Shown: in pieces, positions 1 through 8,474 of the stretch
Position numbering within the stretch: position 1 is the stretch's first letter
Layout: each line of letters begins with the position of its first letter
From: Saprospiraceae bacterium
Lineage (GTDB): Bacteria; Bacteroidota; Bacteroidia; Chitinophagales; Saprospiraceae
Length of the DNA: 64,000 nucleotides
Direction: 5' to 3'
Assembly: GCA_958295895.1 (NCBI GenBank)
Contig: CATQHI010000008.1
Span: forward strand, 1 to 64,000
Made by a program: the position numbers and the translations under genes
Notes under the pieces: model-generated
The model's database searches: none
Told to the model about the DNA's origin: nothing
Seen by the model: the letters and a program-made list of their open reading frames with translations, nothing else

Positions 1-60
1 GGCTCACCACAGAGTCCCCTGGCGGGGCCACACGGAGGGGGTCACAGAGTACGCACGGAG
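1..60. repeat. CACAGAG-type dispersed repeat, copy 1
   Basis: The block starts with a CACCACAGAG motif, continues with CACACGGAGG and ends with a CACAGAGTACGCAC motif. The same order recurs at 41446-41507 and 55860-55922. All three copies lie between genes. No coding potential is evident. Confidence 0.6.
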
Positions 61-89
61 GCGGGCGGGGCTGGGAGGAAAACGGAAGC

Positions 90-107
90 CAGCACCTAGC
101 GGTGCTG
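90..107. repeat. Palindromic hairpin repeat, copy 1
   Basis: The 18-nt sequence CAGCACCTAGCGGTGCTG is a perfect 7-bp stem with a TAGC loop. Identical copies lie at 51321-51338 and 55956-55973. Here it sits just past the 3' end of the 121-1158 gene, where it could act as a terminator stem. Confidence 0.6.
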
Positions 108-120
108 CGGGAGGGGTCAC

Positions 121-1158
121 CTACCGCTTGGCCTCCACCACCCCGACCCGCTCCAGCCGCAGCACGTCCGCTACCTCCAGGGGGTAGGCAACGAGCTTGC
201 CGTGGTGCGGGATGCGGTAGGGAAACACCCCCAGCGCGCCGGTGTAAAGATCGATCAGCAGCTGTACCTGCTTGCGGTAGGGGCGTACGCCGAGCTGACT
301 GCGTCGGTCCTCGTACTCGGCCACGGTAGCCGGCGGGTAGACGATGCGGTAGAGGTCGTTGGTGCCATCCTGTAGCAGTACGACCGCGGTAGTGCCGTAG
401 CCCCCGGGACCACCCAACCTGGCGTGCTGAGTACTAAGCAAGTTCATGTAGGTGGCCGTCTCGATGGTGCCCCGGCGGGCCAGGTACTCCAGCAGCGGCA
501 GGAAGCCGAAGCGGTCGTTGCCGGTGCTGTTGACGCGTTCGAGCTCGTGCAGCAGGGGCAGGTAGTAGGGGTAGTTTTCTTCCATGGGGCCGCTGCGGCG
601 CAGGTGCCGCTGCCCCGGGAAGCCGTAGGTGGCGATGCAGTCGGTGAGGCCCACCATGTTGAGGGAGTCCTGCGTCTGCCGCACCTCCCCGGGCGGATTG
701 GCGGTACGAATTACTACATCACGGTAAGCGACCTGCTCGTAGCAAGCGGTCAGCTCTCCCTCAAAGGTCTGCTCGTGTTGTGTTTGGTACTGTAGCAGCT
801 CACCACGCAGGGCGTACCAGTCCAACTGGGGGTGGTCGAGGTCCATGCGGTGGCGGTCGAAGTAGGCTACGGGGATGCCCAATTGGGCCAGGTTGCCCAG
901 GTACTGCCGCAGCAGAGCGGGCCGGTCGGCGGCGCGGGCGGCCAGGGCGGCGTTGTACAGGTCGTGGGTGTGGGGGTCGGCGGGTACGGCGAAGGCCAGC
1001 TGGTAGTAGTGGAGGGCGGTGTGGGGGTCGTGGTGTAGTAGGGCATCCTCGGCGGCCGTTACCTGGGGGTTGTAATCTAGGAACCAGTCGACTGCGGTGG
1101 ACTGGGCGGACAGGCAGGCGCTACTTAGCAACAGCAGGACAAGGTGCAGCGGGTACAC
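121..1158 (-). CDS. Hypothetical secreted protein (345 aa), paralogue of the 6398-7456 product
   Basis: I do not recognise a named family. The product begins with a typical signal peptide (hydrophobic residues 4-18, cleavage likely after SAQS), so it should be exported. The start codon is GTG at 1158. The first 120 residues are helical and TPR-like, with the stretch around HHDPHTALHYYQLAF. Around residues 165-250 it aligns by eye with the protein at 6398-7456: both have DS(L/I)NM, FPG(Q/E), a PLL/PLD motif, an (L)V/ARRG-type motif and LGG at matching spacing. The shared layout suggests a lineage-specific secreted family. One paralogue ends the RiPP maturase operon, while this copy has no such neighbour. 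Function unknown. Confidence 0.75.
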   Translation of the reverse strand: MYPLHLVLLLLSSACLSAQSTAVDWFLDYNPQVTAAEDALLHHDPHTALHYYQLAFAVPADPHTHDLYNAALAARAADRPALLRQYLGNLAQLGIPVAYFDRHRMDLDHPQLDWYALRGELLQYQTQHEQTFEGELTACYEQVAYRDVVIRTANPPGEVRQTQDSLNMVGLTDCIATYGFPGQRHLRRSGPMEENYPYYLPLLHELERVNSTGNDRFGFLPLLEYLARRGTIETATYMNLLSTQHARLGGPGGYGTTAVVLLQDGTNDLYRIVYPPATVAEYEDRRSQLGVRPYRKQVQLLIDLYTGALGVFPYRIPHHGKLVAYPLEVADVLRLERVGVVEAKR

Positions 1159-1206
1159 GGGTGGGCGGTAGGTTTACCGTAAGATAAGGTAAACCGGGCA
1201 GTACAA

Positions 1207-1602
1207 TTAGTCAATCCCGGCCTCCACTAGCAGCCGCCGCAGCCGGTTGGCCTCCACCTGGCTATCTACATTGAGCACATCGCGCAGCTTGCCGTTCTTT
1301 AATCGCAGAGCGTACCGCTTACGTCCCAGTACCGTTTTGACCCGCAGCCCCTCAATATCTTCGACCGGTACCTTCTCCTGACTGGTTTTCTTGAATGGCA
1401 CGGTAAGCACCGGACACGCTGATACCACTACCAATAAATCGACGGCTTCATCCCAACCAATCCCCGTGGACAACGCGCGGTACAGATCGCTACCGGAACT
1501 AATCATCAGAAAGATCATAGTCAGGTACGTTAGTCGGTACCGTAGAGCGAGTTTGTCTTCGAATTGAAAGGCGCGGTCGGCGGCGTTGTAGGTGATGGTC
1601 AT
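1207..1602 (-). CDS. Small two-TM membrane protein with a PH-like C-terminal part
   Basis: The 131-aa product has two hydrophobic segments (about residues 24-40 and 52-70). A soluble, strand-rich tail of about 60 residues follows (GLRVKTVLGRKRYALRLKNG, then a helix ending in LLVEAGID). This arrangement resembles small bacterial PH-domain or photosystem-assembly-type membrane proteins, but the assignment is by pattern only. The ATG overlaps the stop of the upstream 57-aa gene (ATGA), so the two are translationally coupled. Function unknown. Confidence 0.7.
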   Translation of the reverse strand: MTITYNAADRAFQFEDKLALRYRLTYLTMIFLMISSGSDLYRALSTGIGWDEAVDLLVVVSACPVLTVPFKKTSQEKVPVEDIEGLRVKTVLGRKRYALRLKNGKLRDVLNVDSQVEANRLRRLLVEAGID

Positions 1603-1772
1603 GGCTTGGCGGGGGATGTGCTACGGAAATCAACGTAAAAAAGTACACTTGAAGCGATAACTACTAGCGCAATTTCCAGCCAAGAAAATGCTCGGTCGAT
1701 GATCACGTTGCCAACTACATACCCTACCGTGACGAGCAATGCGTAGATAAATGGATTGATCTTGTCGTACAT
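1599..1772 (-). CDS. Small membrane protein (57 aa)
   Basis: A short reading frame from ATG at 1772 encodes MYDKINPFIYALLVTVGYVV and continues to a second hydrophobic segment (WLEIALVVIASSVLFYV) before a short polar tail. This gives two membrane spans. Its TGA overlaps the ATG of the next gene by four bases, a hallmark of translational coupling and good evidence that it is real. It may work with the 131-aa membrane protein. No family was recognised. Confidence 0.65.
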   Translation of the reverse strand: MYDKINPFIYALLVTVGYVVGNVIIDRAFSWLEIALVVIASSVLFYVDFRSTSPAKP

Positions 1773-1907
1773 CGGGCGATATCAGTTTTGACTTCTTTCT
1801 CAGGTTCGCAGGGCAATTCTCACTAGATGCATCTGTTGCCGGGTAACTAGTAATAATCACATACAAAGTACGAGTAAAGGTAAGGATTACGGACGGTTCT
1901 TGCCGGG

Positions 1908-1925
1908 GGGCGGGGCCGCGGGTGC
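1908..1925 (-). repeat. 18-nt GC-rich dispersed element, site 1
   Basis: Reads GGGCGGGGCCGCGGGTGC on the plus strand, 64 bases before the ATG at 1990. An AAATTTGG box resembling the Bacteroidota -7 element lies between it and the gene. The rest of 1773-1989 shows nothing coding that I trust. Confidence 0.6.
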
Positions 1926-1989
1926 AAGGAACCAATACGTGGGCCACGATCCCAACAGTGAGAAATTTGGTAACTTCAGTCTTCAAACT

Positions 1990-3164
1990 ATGCGTCTAGC
2001 CCTCCTCTCCGCTGCCTTCAGCCTCTTACTCTGCACCTGCGGCCCCGCCCCCGCAGATGACGGCCCCTCCATCGGGATGCCCGAACACGAATACGCGATG
2101 GTAGCCGGGCAGCCCTACGGCGTTTGGGACAGTGACGGAAGCTACCCAGGGTCCGCTTGCGATTTGACGGTGATTCGGTGCAGCTGTTTAATCCGTTTAC
2201 TACCTACCAAAAGCGCCTTCGTGCGTATGTGGCCGATACGGCGGCGCGGTTTTCGGATACGGAGTATGTGACCTATGATCGAGTGACTGACACTACTTTG
2301 CAGCTAGTGATCCGGTCGGATGAGGGGGATGAATTGCAGCAGCAGTACCGGATCACGGAGCCCTTGGTCTACCAGGATCTTTCCTCCACAACCGCCAATC
2401 AGGTGTATGCGATCACCCTCGAGGAGACGGACTACATGCTGTACGTTGCGGAGCTAAAAGGGCAAACCAGTAACATCAAAACCGTGGAACTAACGGCGGT
2501 ACCACCCGCGTCCGACCCGCGTAAGGCTGATGTGAATGTAGGCTACCCGATGGGGTTTGGGGCAGGTATAGCACTGCCCATGCCAGTAGCCGGTGAAAGA
2601 CGCCGCACCAGGAGCGGTAGGGATAGGCTACTGGTTTCCGAAAGCCCATCCGGACAGGTACAGGCGCATATCCTGCGCGGGCAGGAAAACCGGGTGGAGG
2701 GGCCGGTGTTTGCACGCCCCTACCCTTCCCCTATCCCGGATTCAGTGGCAACTGCTGACCTCCTTCACCTCCTCAACGCGGGTCAGATTACTGTATCACC
2801 CCCGCCACCCGAACCGGACTCCGTAGGCATCCAGTACACCGATCTGAATGGGGAGGGCACGGGCAGACTGGTCACCCACGAGGAGCTGCCGCATATAGAT
2901 TTTGAGTTTAACAAGGATGGAACGTATGCGCTATTTGCGGGCGACCGGGTGGTGCAGCGCGGCCGGTGGTCGCTGAGTAAGGGACGGCAGTTTATTGAGA
3001 TGCGGTCCCTGACTACTATGACCGGAGCCGCTAGGTTGATCGAGGCGTACGGGCCGGGTACGCTTACGTTTTCTCTTCCTATCGATGTGCAGACGCGGGA
3101 GCCGCGGGGGGTGCGGTTTACTTCGTATTACACGCCGGTGGTGGGGTTGCGGTTTGGGTTGTAG
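1990..3164 (+). pseudogene. Frameshifted lipoprotein with lipocalin-like C-terminal part
   Basis: The N-terminus (MRLALLSAAFSLLLCTCGPA) is a lipoprotein-like signal, but this frame runs off near 2150. The remaining 330 residues continue in another frame from about 2140 (RFDGDSVQLFNPFTTYQKRL onward) to the stop at 3164. The two parts join naturally around SDGSYP/RFDGDS, so a single indel in the ctacccaggg stretch (about 2143-2150) separates them. The C-terminus has an IDFEFNKDGTYALFAGDRVV stretch followed by GRWSLS, like small lipocalin-like sensor domains of Bacteroidota lipoproteins. It is either a recent pseudogene or a sequencing slip. The signal peptide itself contains one copy of the 18-nt element (2033-2050). 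Confidence 0.65.
2033..2050 (+). repeat. 18-nt GC-rich dispersed element, site 2 (inside coding sequence)
   Basis: GCACCTGCGGCCCCGCCC, read here in a frame that gives CTCGPAPAD at the signal-peptide cleavage zone of the lipoprotein. Confidence 0.6.
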
Positions 3165-3181
3165 GGCGGGACCGCAGGTGC
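3164..3181 (-). repeat. 18-nt GC-rich dispersed element, site 3
   Basis: GGGCGGGACCGCAGGTGC starts at the last base of the lipoprotein stop codon and ends 10 bases before the IS66 end. Confidence 0.6.
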
Positions 3182-3222
3182 GGTATCGGTCGTAAGCATC
3201 CGAGCAACCCCGTGTTGCTAGT

Positions 3223-4866
3223 CTACACTTTAGCCTTCCAGCGCCCCGGCAGCAACTCCTCGATGCGGTTGATGGGGTGCTGACCGATCCGCAGCAAGAC
3301 GTCATGCAGCCACTCGCGCTCATTGAGGCCCGCCTCGCGGCAACTGCCGAAGAAAGAATACAGCATGGCCGCCCGCTGAGCCCCCTGGCGCGAGCCGGCA
3401 AAGAGATAGTTTTTACGCCCCAGGGCCAGGGGACGGATCGTGTTTTCGATCGGTTGTTCTCGATCAGGTTGTTATCGATCGCGATGCGCCCGTCATTCAG
3501 GTAAGCCCCGAGCCGTGGCAGATGGTTGTGGGCGTAGCTGAGCGCCTTACCGATGCCTCCTTTACTCAAGTTAGTCCGCCGCTGCTCGCCCACCCATTCC
3601 AGGAGCGCGGTATAGGCCGGACGGGCGTAGCGCTGGCGTAACTGCCGGCGGCGCTCGGGCTCCAGCTCGTAGCGACGGCAGATATCCTCGATGCGGTAGA
3701 GATACTGGATGGCACGCAGGGCCAGCTCGGCTAACTCCCGGTGGTTGGAGCGAGCGTCGAAGAACTTACGCCGGATGTGGGCCAGACAGCTGACCAGCAC
3801 TACCCCGGGGTGCTTTTTCATGAAGCTGGTGTAGGCGGCATAGCCGTCACTCTGCAGCTGGCCCGCAAAGGTGTCCAGCGTCTCGTGGAGGATACCAGCT
3901 CCCCGTCCCGGATGGTAGGCAAAAAGCACCCCCCCGGCTACCGGGTTTCTAAACACCCACATGTAACCCAGGTGTACCTTGCGCGACTTAGGCGGATGGC
4001 GGTGACTCTTGTTCTTGGTCTGCTCCGCGGCTCCCCGTTCCAGGACGGTGATACGCGACTCGTCGCCCTGCAGGTAGTCGGTGTCGAGCACCTGCTGTTC
4101 AAGTGCTGCGTAGAGGGGTTCGAGCAGCGCACAGGTGGCAGCAGGGCCAGTCGCCCAGGGTGGAGGAGGGGACGTCCCAGTCGAAGTCCCGCCTGAACAT
4201 CGCTCGCTGGCGGTACAGCGGCAGGTGGTCGATGAACTTAGCGATGGCCAGCTGGGTCAGTAGCCCCGCCCCGGCAGTGGCTTTGGGCAGCACCTGGTCC
4301 GGAGCCGGGGCCTGGATCACGGCGCTTCTTTCCGCGTGCTCTTCTTCCTCATGCTGTACTTCCTCATGCTGTACTTCCGCGTCCTAACCCGCTGTGGTGA
4401 CGGGGCGGCGGCGTACGTAGCGGGGCCGCACGTACTCGATCACTTCGAGTTTACCGGGGGTGTAGTCGACCTTACGGGTGATGTCCTGGCCGATCTCGAT
4501 CAGGTCGCCGGTATCCTGCCCGGGGGGCTCGATGCGCAGTTGGCGTACCGGAAGGTGCTCGGGTAGCGGCGTACGTCCGGGATGGGAGTGCTTAGCCTTC
4601 CTCCGGCGTCGTTCGTAGCTGATTTTCTCCTTAGCTGGCTCGCCGGAAGGGGCCTCGTCGTGGGGGAGTTCTTGGTCCCACAAAGCCATCTGCTCGTCCG
4701 CCACCGCCGCCGGTACGAAGCGCTCGGACTTAGCGGCGAAGATCAGCCGCTTAAGCTCGGCCAGCTCGTGACGCAGCGCCTCATTTTTGGCTTTAAGTTC
4801 ATCGTACTGGGCCCGGGAAACGGTGGCTTCCATATGCGACAAAAATACAAAAAAGTAGCCGCCCAT
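3223..4866 (-). pseudogene. tnpC: IS66 transposase TnpC, disrupted
   Basis: The N-terminal coiled coil (LKAKNEALRHELAELKRLIF), the DUF-type linker, the IS66 core (LQSDGYAAYTSF, CLAHIRRKFFDA) and the DNNLIEN signature are all present but not in one frame. An in-frame TAG lies at 4384-4386. A frame change lies around 4130-4150. Another at 3442-3470 comes from an imperfect 14/15-nt tandem duplication (gttttcgatcggtt, gttctcgatcaggtt) right after NNLIEN. The last 70 residues, ending GRWKAKV, continue in the shifted frame to TAG at 3223. A 15-bp tandem repeat (4345-4380) encodes repeated EVQHEE. The ATG at 4833 (MEATVS) is the likelier original start. Confidence 0.88.
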
Positions 4867-5213
4867 CAGGCCGCCCGGCTATATCTTTTACGCCTTTTCA
4901 CGGATTTAATTTCAATACCTTCCAACAGTAACTGGATATCCGTCCAGCTCATCTCCAGGCGCTCACCCTCCCCGGCCGGTAGCTCGAAGGTGCCCCGTTC
5001 CAGCACCTTGTACCAGACCACAAAGCCGGTGCGGTCCCAGACCAGTAATTTGATGCGGTCGCGGCGTCGATTTAGGAAAATGAACACATCCCCACTCAGC
5101 AGTTCGTGGTCGATGTGCTGGCGTACCAGACCACTCAGCCCGTTAAAGCCCTTACGCATGTCGGTTACCCCACGGTACAAAAAGTAGCGCGGTCGACTAG
5201 AGAAGCTAAGCAT
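4866..5213 (-). CDS. tnpB: IS66 accessory protein TnpB
   Basis: The 115-aa product has the conserved IS66 Orf2 features: a YRGVTDMRKGFNGL stretch, then DVFIFLNRRRDRIKLLVWD, and the GTFELP motif. Full length and intact. It overlaps tnpA by 8 bases. TnpB is needed for IS66 transposition, but its exact role is not settled. The C-terminal KRRKRYSRAA tail is basic. Confidence 0.92.
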   Translation of the reverse strand: MLSFSSRPRYFLYRGVTDMRKGFNGLSGLVRQHIDHELLSGDVFIFLNRRRDRIKLLVWDRTGFVVWYKVLERGTFELPAGEGERLEMSWTDIQLLLEGIEIKSVKRRKRYSRAA

Positions 5214-5547
5214 CGCCGGGGCAGAGTTGGTGGGTAAGCTCGATGAGGTCCGTCAGTGGCCAGTTCGTCAGCTCCAGGCGAGCGCCGCCGGGCAGGTACA
5301 CCTTTGTGGCGCGGATAACCTCCCCGCGCGCCGCCGCCGCCGCCGCCGCCGAAGGAGTAGTGACTAGACGAGTAAAGCCTTCCGCTACCGACACCGTCTC
5401 CTTGCTGGCAGCGTACTTTGCCCGCCAGGCGTAAAACGTACCCGTATTGATGCCGTGGGACCGGCAGTACACAGCAATGGACTCGCCACTGCTAGTCTGC
5501 TCGGCCAGTAGGTGCTTGATTTGTTCGGGTGATCTACGGCGGCGCAT
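5206..5547 (-). CDS. tnpA: IS66 accessory protein TnpA (HTH)
   Basis: The 113-aa product begins MRRRRSPEQIKHLLAEQ and has the helix-turn-helix typical of IS66/IS3 Orf1 proteins (SIAVYCRSHGINTGTFYAWR), so it probably binds the element ends. A run of GCC/GCG codons at about 5330-5352 encodes seven alanines, a trinucleotide tract prone to slippage. The C-terminal part (VYLPGGARLELTN) matches the usual end of the family. Confidence 0.9.
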   Translation of the reverse strand: MRRRRSPEQIKHLLAEQTSSGESIAVYCRSHGINTGTFYAWRAKYAASKETVSVAEGFTRLVTTPSAAAAAAARGEVIRATKVYLPGGARLELTNWPLTDLIELTHQLCPGDA

Positions 5548-5621
5548 CTAGTCGGTTTTGCTGGCCGCAAAGTTCAAGCCCTAAGGTTAGGTCTACAAGA
5601 TGGGGTTGCTCGGATGCTTAC

Positions 5622-6147
5622 TGGTATCCTCCGCCTTAGCTGATGCCTCTATCACCTTATAATCCTCCTCATTGGGCTGTTGCGCTTCCTGTTTTGGCGG
5701 CCGCGGCGGCGGTACCTGATCACTGGGCCGGGCGCGGTGCTTGATGACCTTGAGCTCATGAGCCTGAGCGATCAGCATGTCGTTGACCGCTTTGCTGCCC
5801 TGCTCACCCAGTCGCTTGCGGATAGTAACAAAGAGGTGGGGCACAAACACGGGCTCGGCCTGAAAGCTACTCAACCCCACGAAGTACTGGGCGTAGATAT
5901 TCTCCTGGATGTACTCGATGGTCCGTTCGTCACTCAGGTTCTCGATGTGCTTGACCAGCAGGGTGCCCAGATCAACAGAAGGACGTCCTTCGGCCACGCT
6001 CATGCTACGCAGGAACACCGTAGCCATCTCGTCCCAGGGCACCAAATCGGCCATCCTGACCCAGCGGTTCTGGGGGCATAGGGCAGCGTCGAAAGGGGTG
6101 CGAAAAAGCTGAAGGCAGAGCTTGGAGGCGGGGGTGTGCTTGATCAT
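5622..6147 (-). pseudogene. Truncated DDE transposase (DUF772-type N-terminus)
   Basis: From ATG at 6147 the frame encodes the N-terminal part of an IS5/IS1182-like transposase. A NRWVRMADLVPWDEM stretch, GRPSVDLGTLLVKHIENLSD and the ENIYAQYFVGL motif are those of the DUF772 domain. A variable spacer follows (PPPRPPKQEAQQPNEED). The catalytic domain is missing because the IS66 end cuts the gene at 5621/5622; the final few residues are read from IS66 DNA. I could not find the missing 3' part on the other side of the IS66 element. Non-functional. Confidence 0.85.
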
Positions 6148-6397
6148 GTGCTATTTGCAAGGTTTTGAGCTTAAGTTACCACTTTTCCGTGCATTTGGCA
6201 ATACTTTAATAAATCCGTTCTGACTCGTAGACCCGCTTAAACACTAGACTTGAAGACTTTTTGAGGAAGACCTAGTTACACCAGAACAACTCTCTTTTCA
6301 CCGCCAGTTTCGTATATACTAAAGTTTACTTTTGGCAAATCTAAACGGCTTGAATAATCGCGCTTTTTGGTAAGGGGAAGGTCAGGGGAAAAGCCAC

Positions 6398-7456
6398 TTA
6401 TTCTCTCGAAGCACCCTCAGGTACCAGTTGGTTCATTTTCTTTGCCCAATTCTCCACTTCGGACGCAGTTGCCTCAACTACCTGACGTTGTACATCGAAG
6501 ATATACGGTTGACTAGGATGATCGATTACGTACTTAACTACATTGTAGTAATCTACGAGCGGCTCCATGTGTAGCCACTTCCGATTTTGTGCAATTATCG
6601 TCTGCTGCAAGTAAGTGTAGGATGATACGTACGGTTCAGAGATTTGTCCATCCACGCTAAACTGAAAGATATGATTTCCTCCCAATAAAAGGCCATCGTT
6701 CTGTAGGGCCAACCAAAGGGCGCATTTGTTCGGCATTAGCTTGCCTTGGTGGACCAAGTCTACCAGGATGGAGGTAATCTTTGGTTTCGTCGGATCTAGC
6801 GAGGTCGATTGCGTGTAGTGATGCAGCACGATGTCTAAGGGTTGCGTACCGTACATGTCAGTGACCCCGCCCAGCGCCTCACCGGGGAAGCGATCGTTCG
6901 CTACGAGATCCAGCACAATATCCATGTTGATGCTGTCGATGAATGCAATCGTATCCCCGTGCACGCTATATGAGCCGGGCTTTAAGCGGAAGTATTGGTC
7001 ATTTTGCTCCAACTGATAGAGGGTATCCCGTAAGCGATTATCCAGCGCCAGCGCCTTTTCGTTTTTATCGAGGAATAATTGCCATCGGGGGTCCGTCTGA
7101 TGCATACTGAACGGCTGATGCTCAACAAGGTATTCATTCTTGAGTCCCTTGCCGACTACTAGGTCTAGCAGCACGAAGAACGTATCTATTCGACCAAGCT
7201 CAGTAGCGAGCAGCAGACCGTTATGTATGTCTTTAATAAAGTTGCCGTCGGCTTGCAAGAGAATTTCGTAATACGCTGTTAAAGCTTCTAGCTGCTTGCC
7301 GGCGAGCAGGTGTTTCTCTGCTTTATGAATATTGTTCTGATAGTAAGCAAAGTTTCCAATTTGCGCCTGGAGGCTGATCGTAAAAGATGACAGCCAAAGG
7401 CCAAAGACTGTAAACATCTTAATATTCCCCTTTAAGGTCGATTTGTTATAAATCAT
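6398..7456 (-). CDS. Hypothetical secreted protein at the end of the RiPP maturase operon
   Basis: The 352-aa frame overlaps the end of the SPASM gene by 11 bases when started at 7456. A second ATG at 7417 is preceded by AAGGGGAA and begins directly at a good signal peptide (MFTVFGLWLSSFTISLQAQ), so 7417 is the more likely start. The exported part has an N-terminal helical TPR-like region (residues 30-120) and a conserved middle part (DSINM, RFPGE, GTQPLDIVLHHYTQ). It is a distant paralogue of the 121-1158 product. Its position suggests a link to the peptide product, for example immunity or a surface partner, but that is inference. 6148-6397 upstream of its stop holds nothing I recognise. Confidence 0.75.
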   Translation of the reverse strand: MIYNKSTLKGNIKMFTVFGLWLSSFTISLQAQIGNFAYYQNNIHKAEKHLLAGKQLEALTAYYEILLQADGNFIKDIHNGLLLATELGRIDTFFVLLDLVVGKGLKNEYLVEHQPFSMHQTDPRWQLFLDKNEKALALDNRLRDTLYQLEQNDQYFRLKPGSYSVHGDTIAFIDSINMDIVLDLVANDRFPGEALGGVTDMYGTQPLDIVLHHYTQSTSLDPTKPKITSILVDLVHQGKLMPNKCALWLALQNDGLLLGGNHIFQFSVDGQISEPYVSSYTYLQQTIIAQNRKWLHMEPLVDYYNVVKYVIDHPSQPYIFDVQRQVVEATASEVENWAKKMNQLVPEGASRE

Positions 7457-8474
7457 AGTACATCATTGTGAGTTCATTTGATATATTTCTCCAATTGCTC
7501 CATTCTCCTGAATAAGGATCATATCCACACTTAAGCGGTTTGCTGTTTGGCTCTTCTGGTTTATTTATGTATGCCCTACAATCAGTACAAATGTATCTAA
7601 ATTCACAGTCTCTACATATTTCAATGTCATCTTTTCGAATCGACGCAACCTCTTGAAAATGAGTCAACTTTATTATATCTTCAAAATAACTTTCTCCTAT
7701 TTTTCCATAGACCATGGGCATCGATGGACAGTTCCTTATACAACCCCGAACATCTATCGCCAATTTATTATACAAACAACTATTCGCATTCTTTGCTAAA
7801 GTTATAAATCTTCGTGTTGGCACGAAACCTTTCGATGAAATATTTCCACAAGACTTCATTGATAGAGGTGTATCCACATATTCTAAAACTCTTCCGTACT
7901 GATCAAAAGTACTTGAAAATTTACCTGAAGAAAAGAAGCATAGCCGGTAGATAGATCTAAATTCATCAAAAATATCTATCAACGGTTGTTCGTTACTATA
8001 AATAGCGCTACTTAATATTTCGAATGAAAGCTTCATATCTTGAAATTTCCTTATGAATTTTGAAATTTCTATGGTGTTAACTTCATCGTATAGCTGAATC
8101 TGAACGATATTGAAACCTGCCACATAGGCCGCTTCAATAAATTTTACGTAGCAGTCGTTTAAAGCAGTATATTTATCTAAGCAAATTATAATATCCCCAT
8201 TAGCCTCATGCCAATTCATTGAACGTTCTTTACTACGTAGAAACAGCGATGCATCTCTTTCATGAGCCTCGAAATGCATCCCTTCCTCTAAAAGAAAGTT
8301 ATTGAAAACATCCGAATCCGATGGGATTACTTTATTTGACAAATTAAAGCATATGGACTGTAAATAAGTATTCTCAAATCTATAAACCTTAGTTTTGTCT
8401 GTGTTTATAATGATGGAATGACTGGCTCCCTTAAAACAGAAAGTCGTACTGTATGGAATTATATTAATCATCAT
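7446..8474 (-). CDS. gwsS: Grasp-with-spasm system SPASM-domain peptide maturase
   Basis: The 342-aa product ends in a strong SPASM-type cysteine cluster (IEICRDCEFRYICTDCRAYI, then PLKCGYDPYSGEW), which matches the SPASM protein of grasp-with-spasm RiPP systems. An earlier Cys pair (CIRNCPSMPMVYGKIGE) is also SPASM-like. I see no CxxxCxxC radical-SAM motif in the N-terminal half, so it may bind auxiliary clusters without classic SAM chemistry. The ATG at 8474 overlaps the stop of the 56-aa gene, and its own end overlaps the secreted-protein gene. This gives a tightly coupled operon. Strongly AT-rich compared with the rest of the window, pointing to transfer. Confidence 0.88.
   Translation of the reverse strand: MMINIIPYSTTFCFKGASHSIIINTDKTKVYRFENTYLQSICFNLSNKVIPSDSDVFNNFLLEEGMHFEAHERDASLFLRSKERSMNWHEANGDIIICLDKYTALNDCYVKFIEAAYVAGFNIVQIQLYDEVNTIEISKFIRKFQDMKLSFEILSSAIYSNEQPLIDIFDEFRSIYRLCFFSSGKFSSTFDQYGRVLEYVDTPLSMKSCGNISSKGFVPTRRFITLAKNANSCLYNKLAIDVRGCIRNCPSMPMVYGKIGESYFEDIIKLTHFQEVASIRKDDIEICRDCEFRYICTDCRAYINKPEEPNSKPLKCGYDPYSGEWSNWRNISNELTMMYYDL

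Larger units (their letters stand above)
3192..5621 (-). mobile_element. IS66-family element, degenerate
   Basis: The ends are perfect 17-bp inverted repeats: GTAAGCATCCGAGCAAC at 3192-3208 and its complement at 5605-5621. The three-gene order tnpA-tnpB-tnpC on the minus strand is that of IS66. tnpA and tnpB look intact, but tnpC has a nonsense codon and two frameshifts, so the copy is probably not autonomous. The flanking 8 bases (tatcggtc versus tggtatcc) do not form a target duplication, suggesting later rearrangement. It interrupts another transposase gene on its right. Confidence 0.9.

Noticed and set aside
1630-1986. 118-aa minus-strand frame
   Set aside because: Composition is not protein-like; the neighbouring 57-aa frame with ATGA coupling explains the region better.
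2931-3222. Extension of the IS66 transposase frame leftward to 2931
   Set aside because: After the 3442-3470 duplication the frame is wrong; the native transposase end is at 3223 in another frame.
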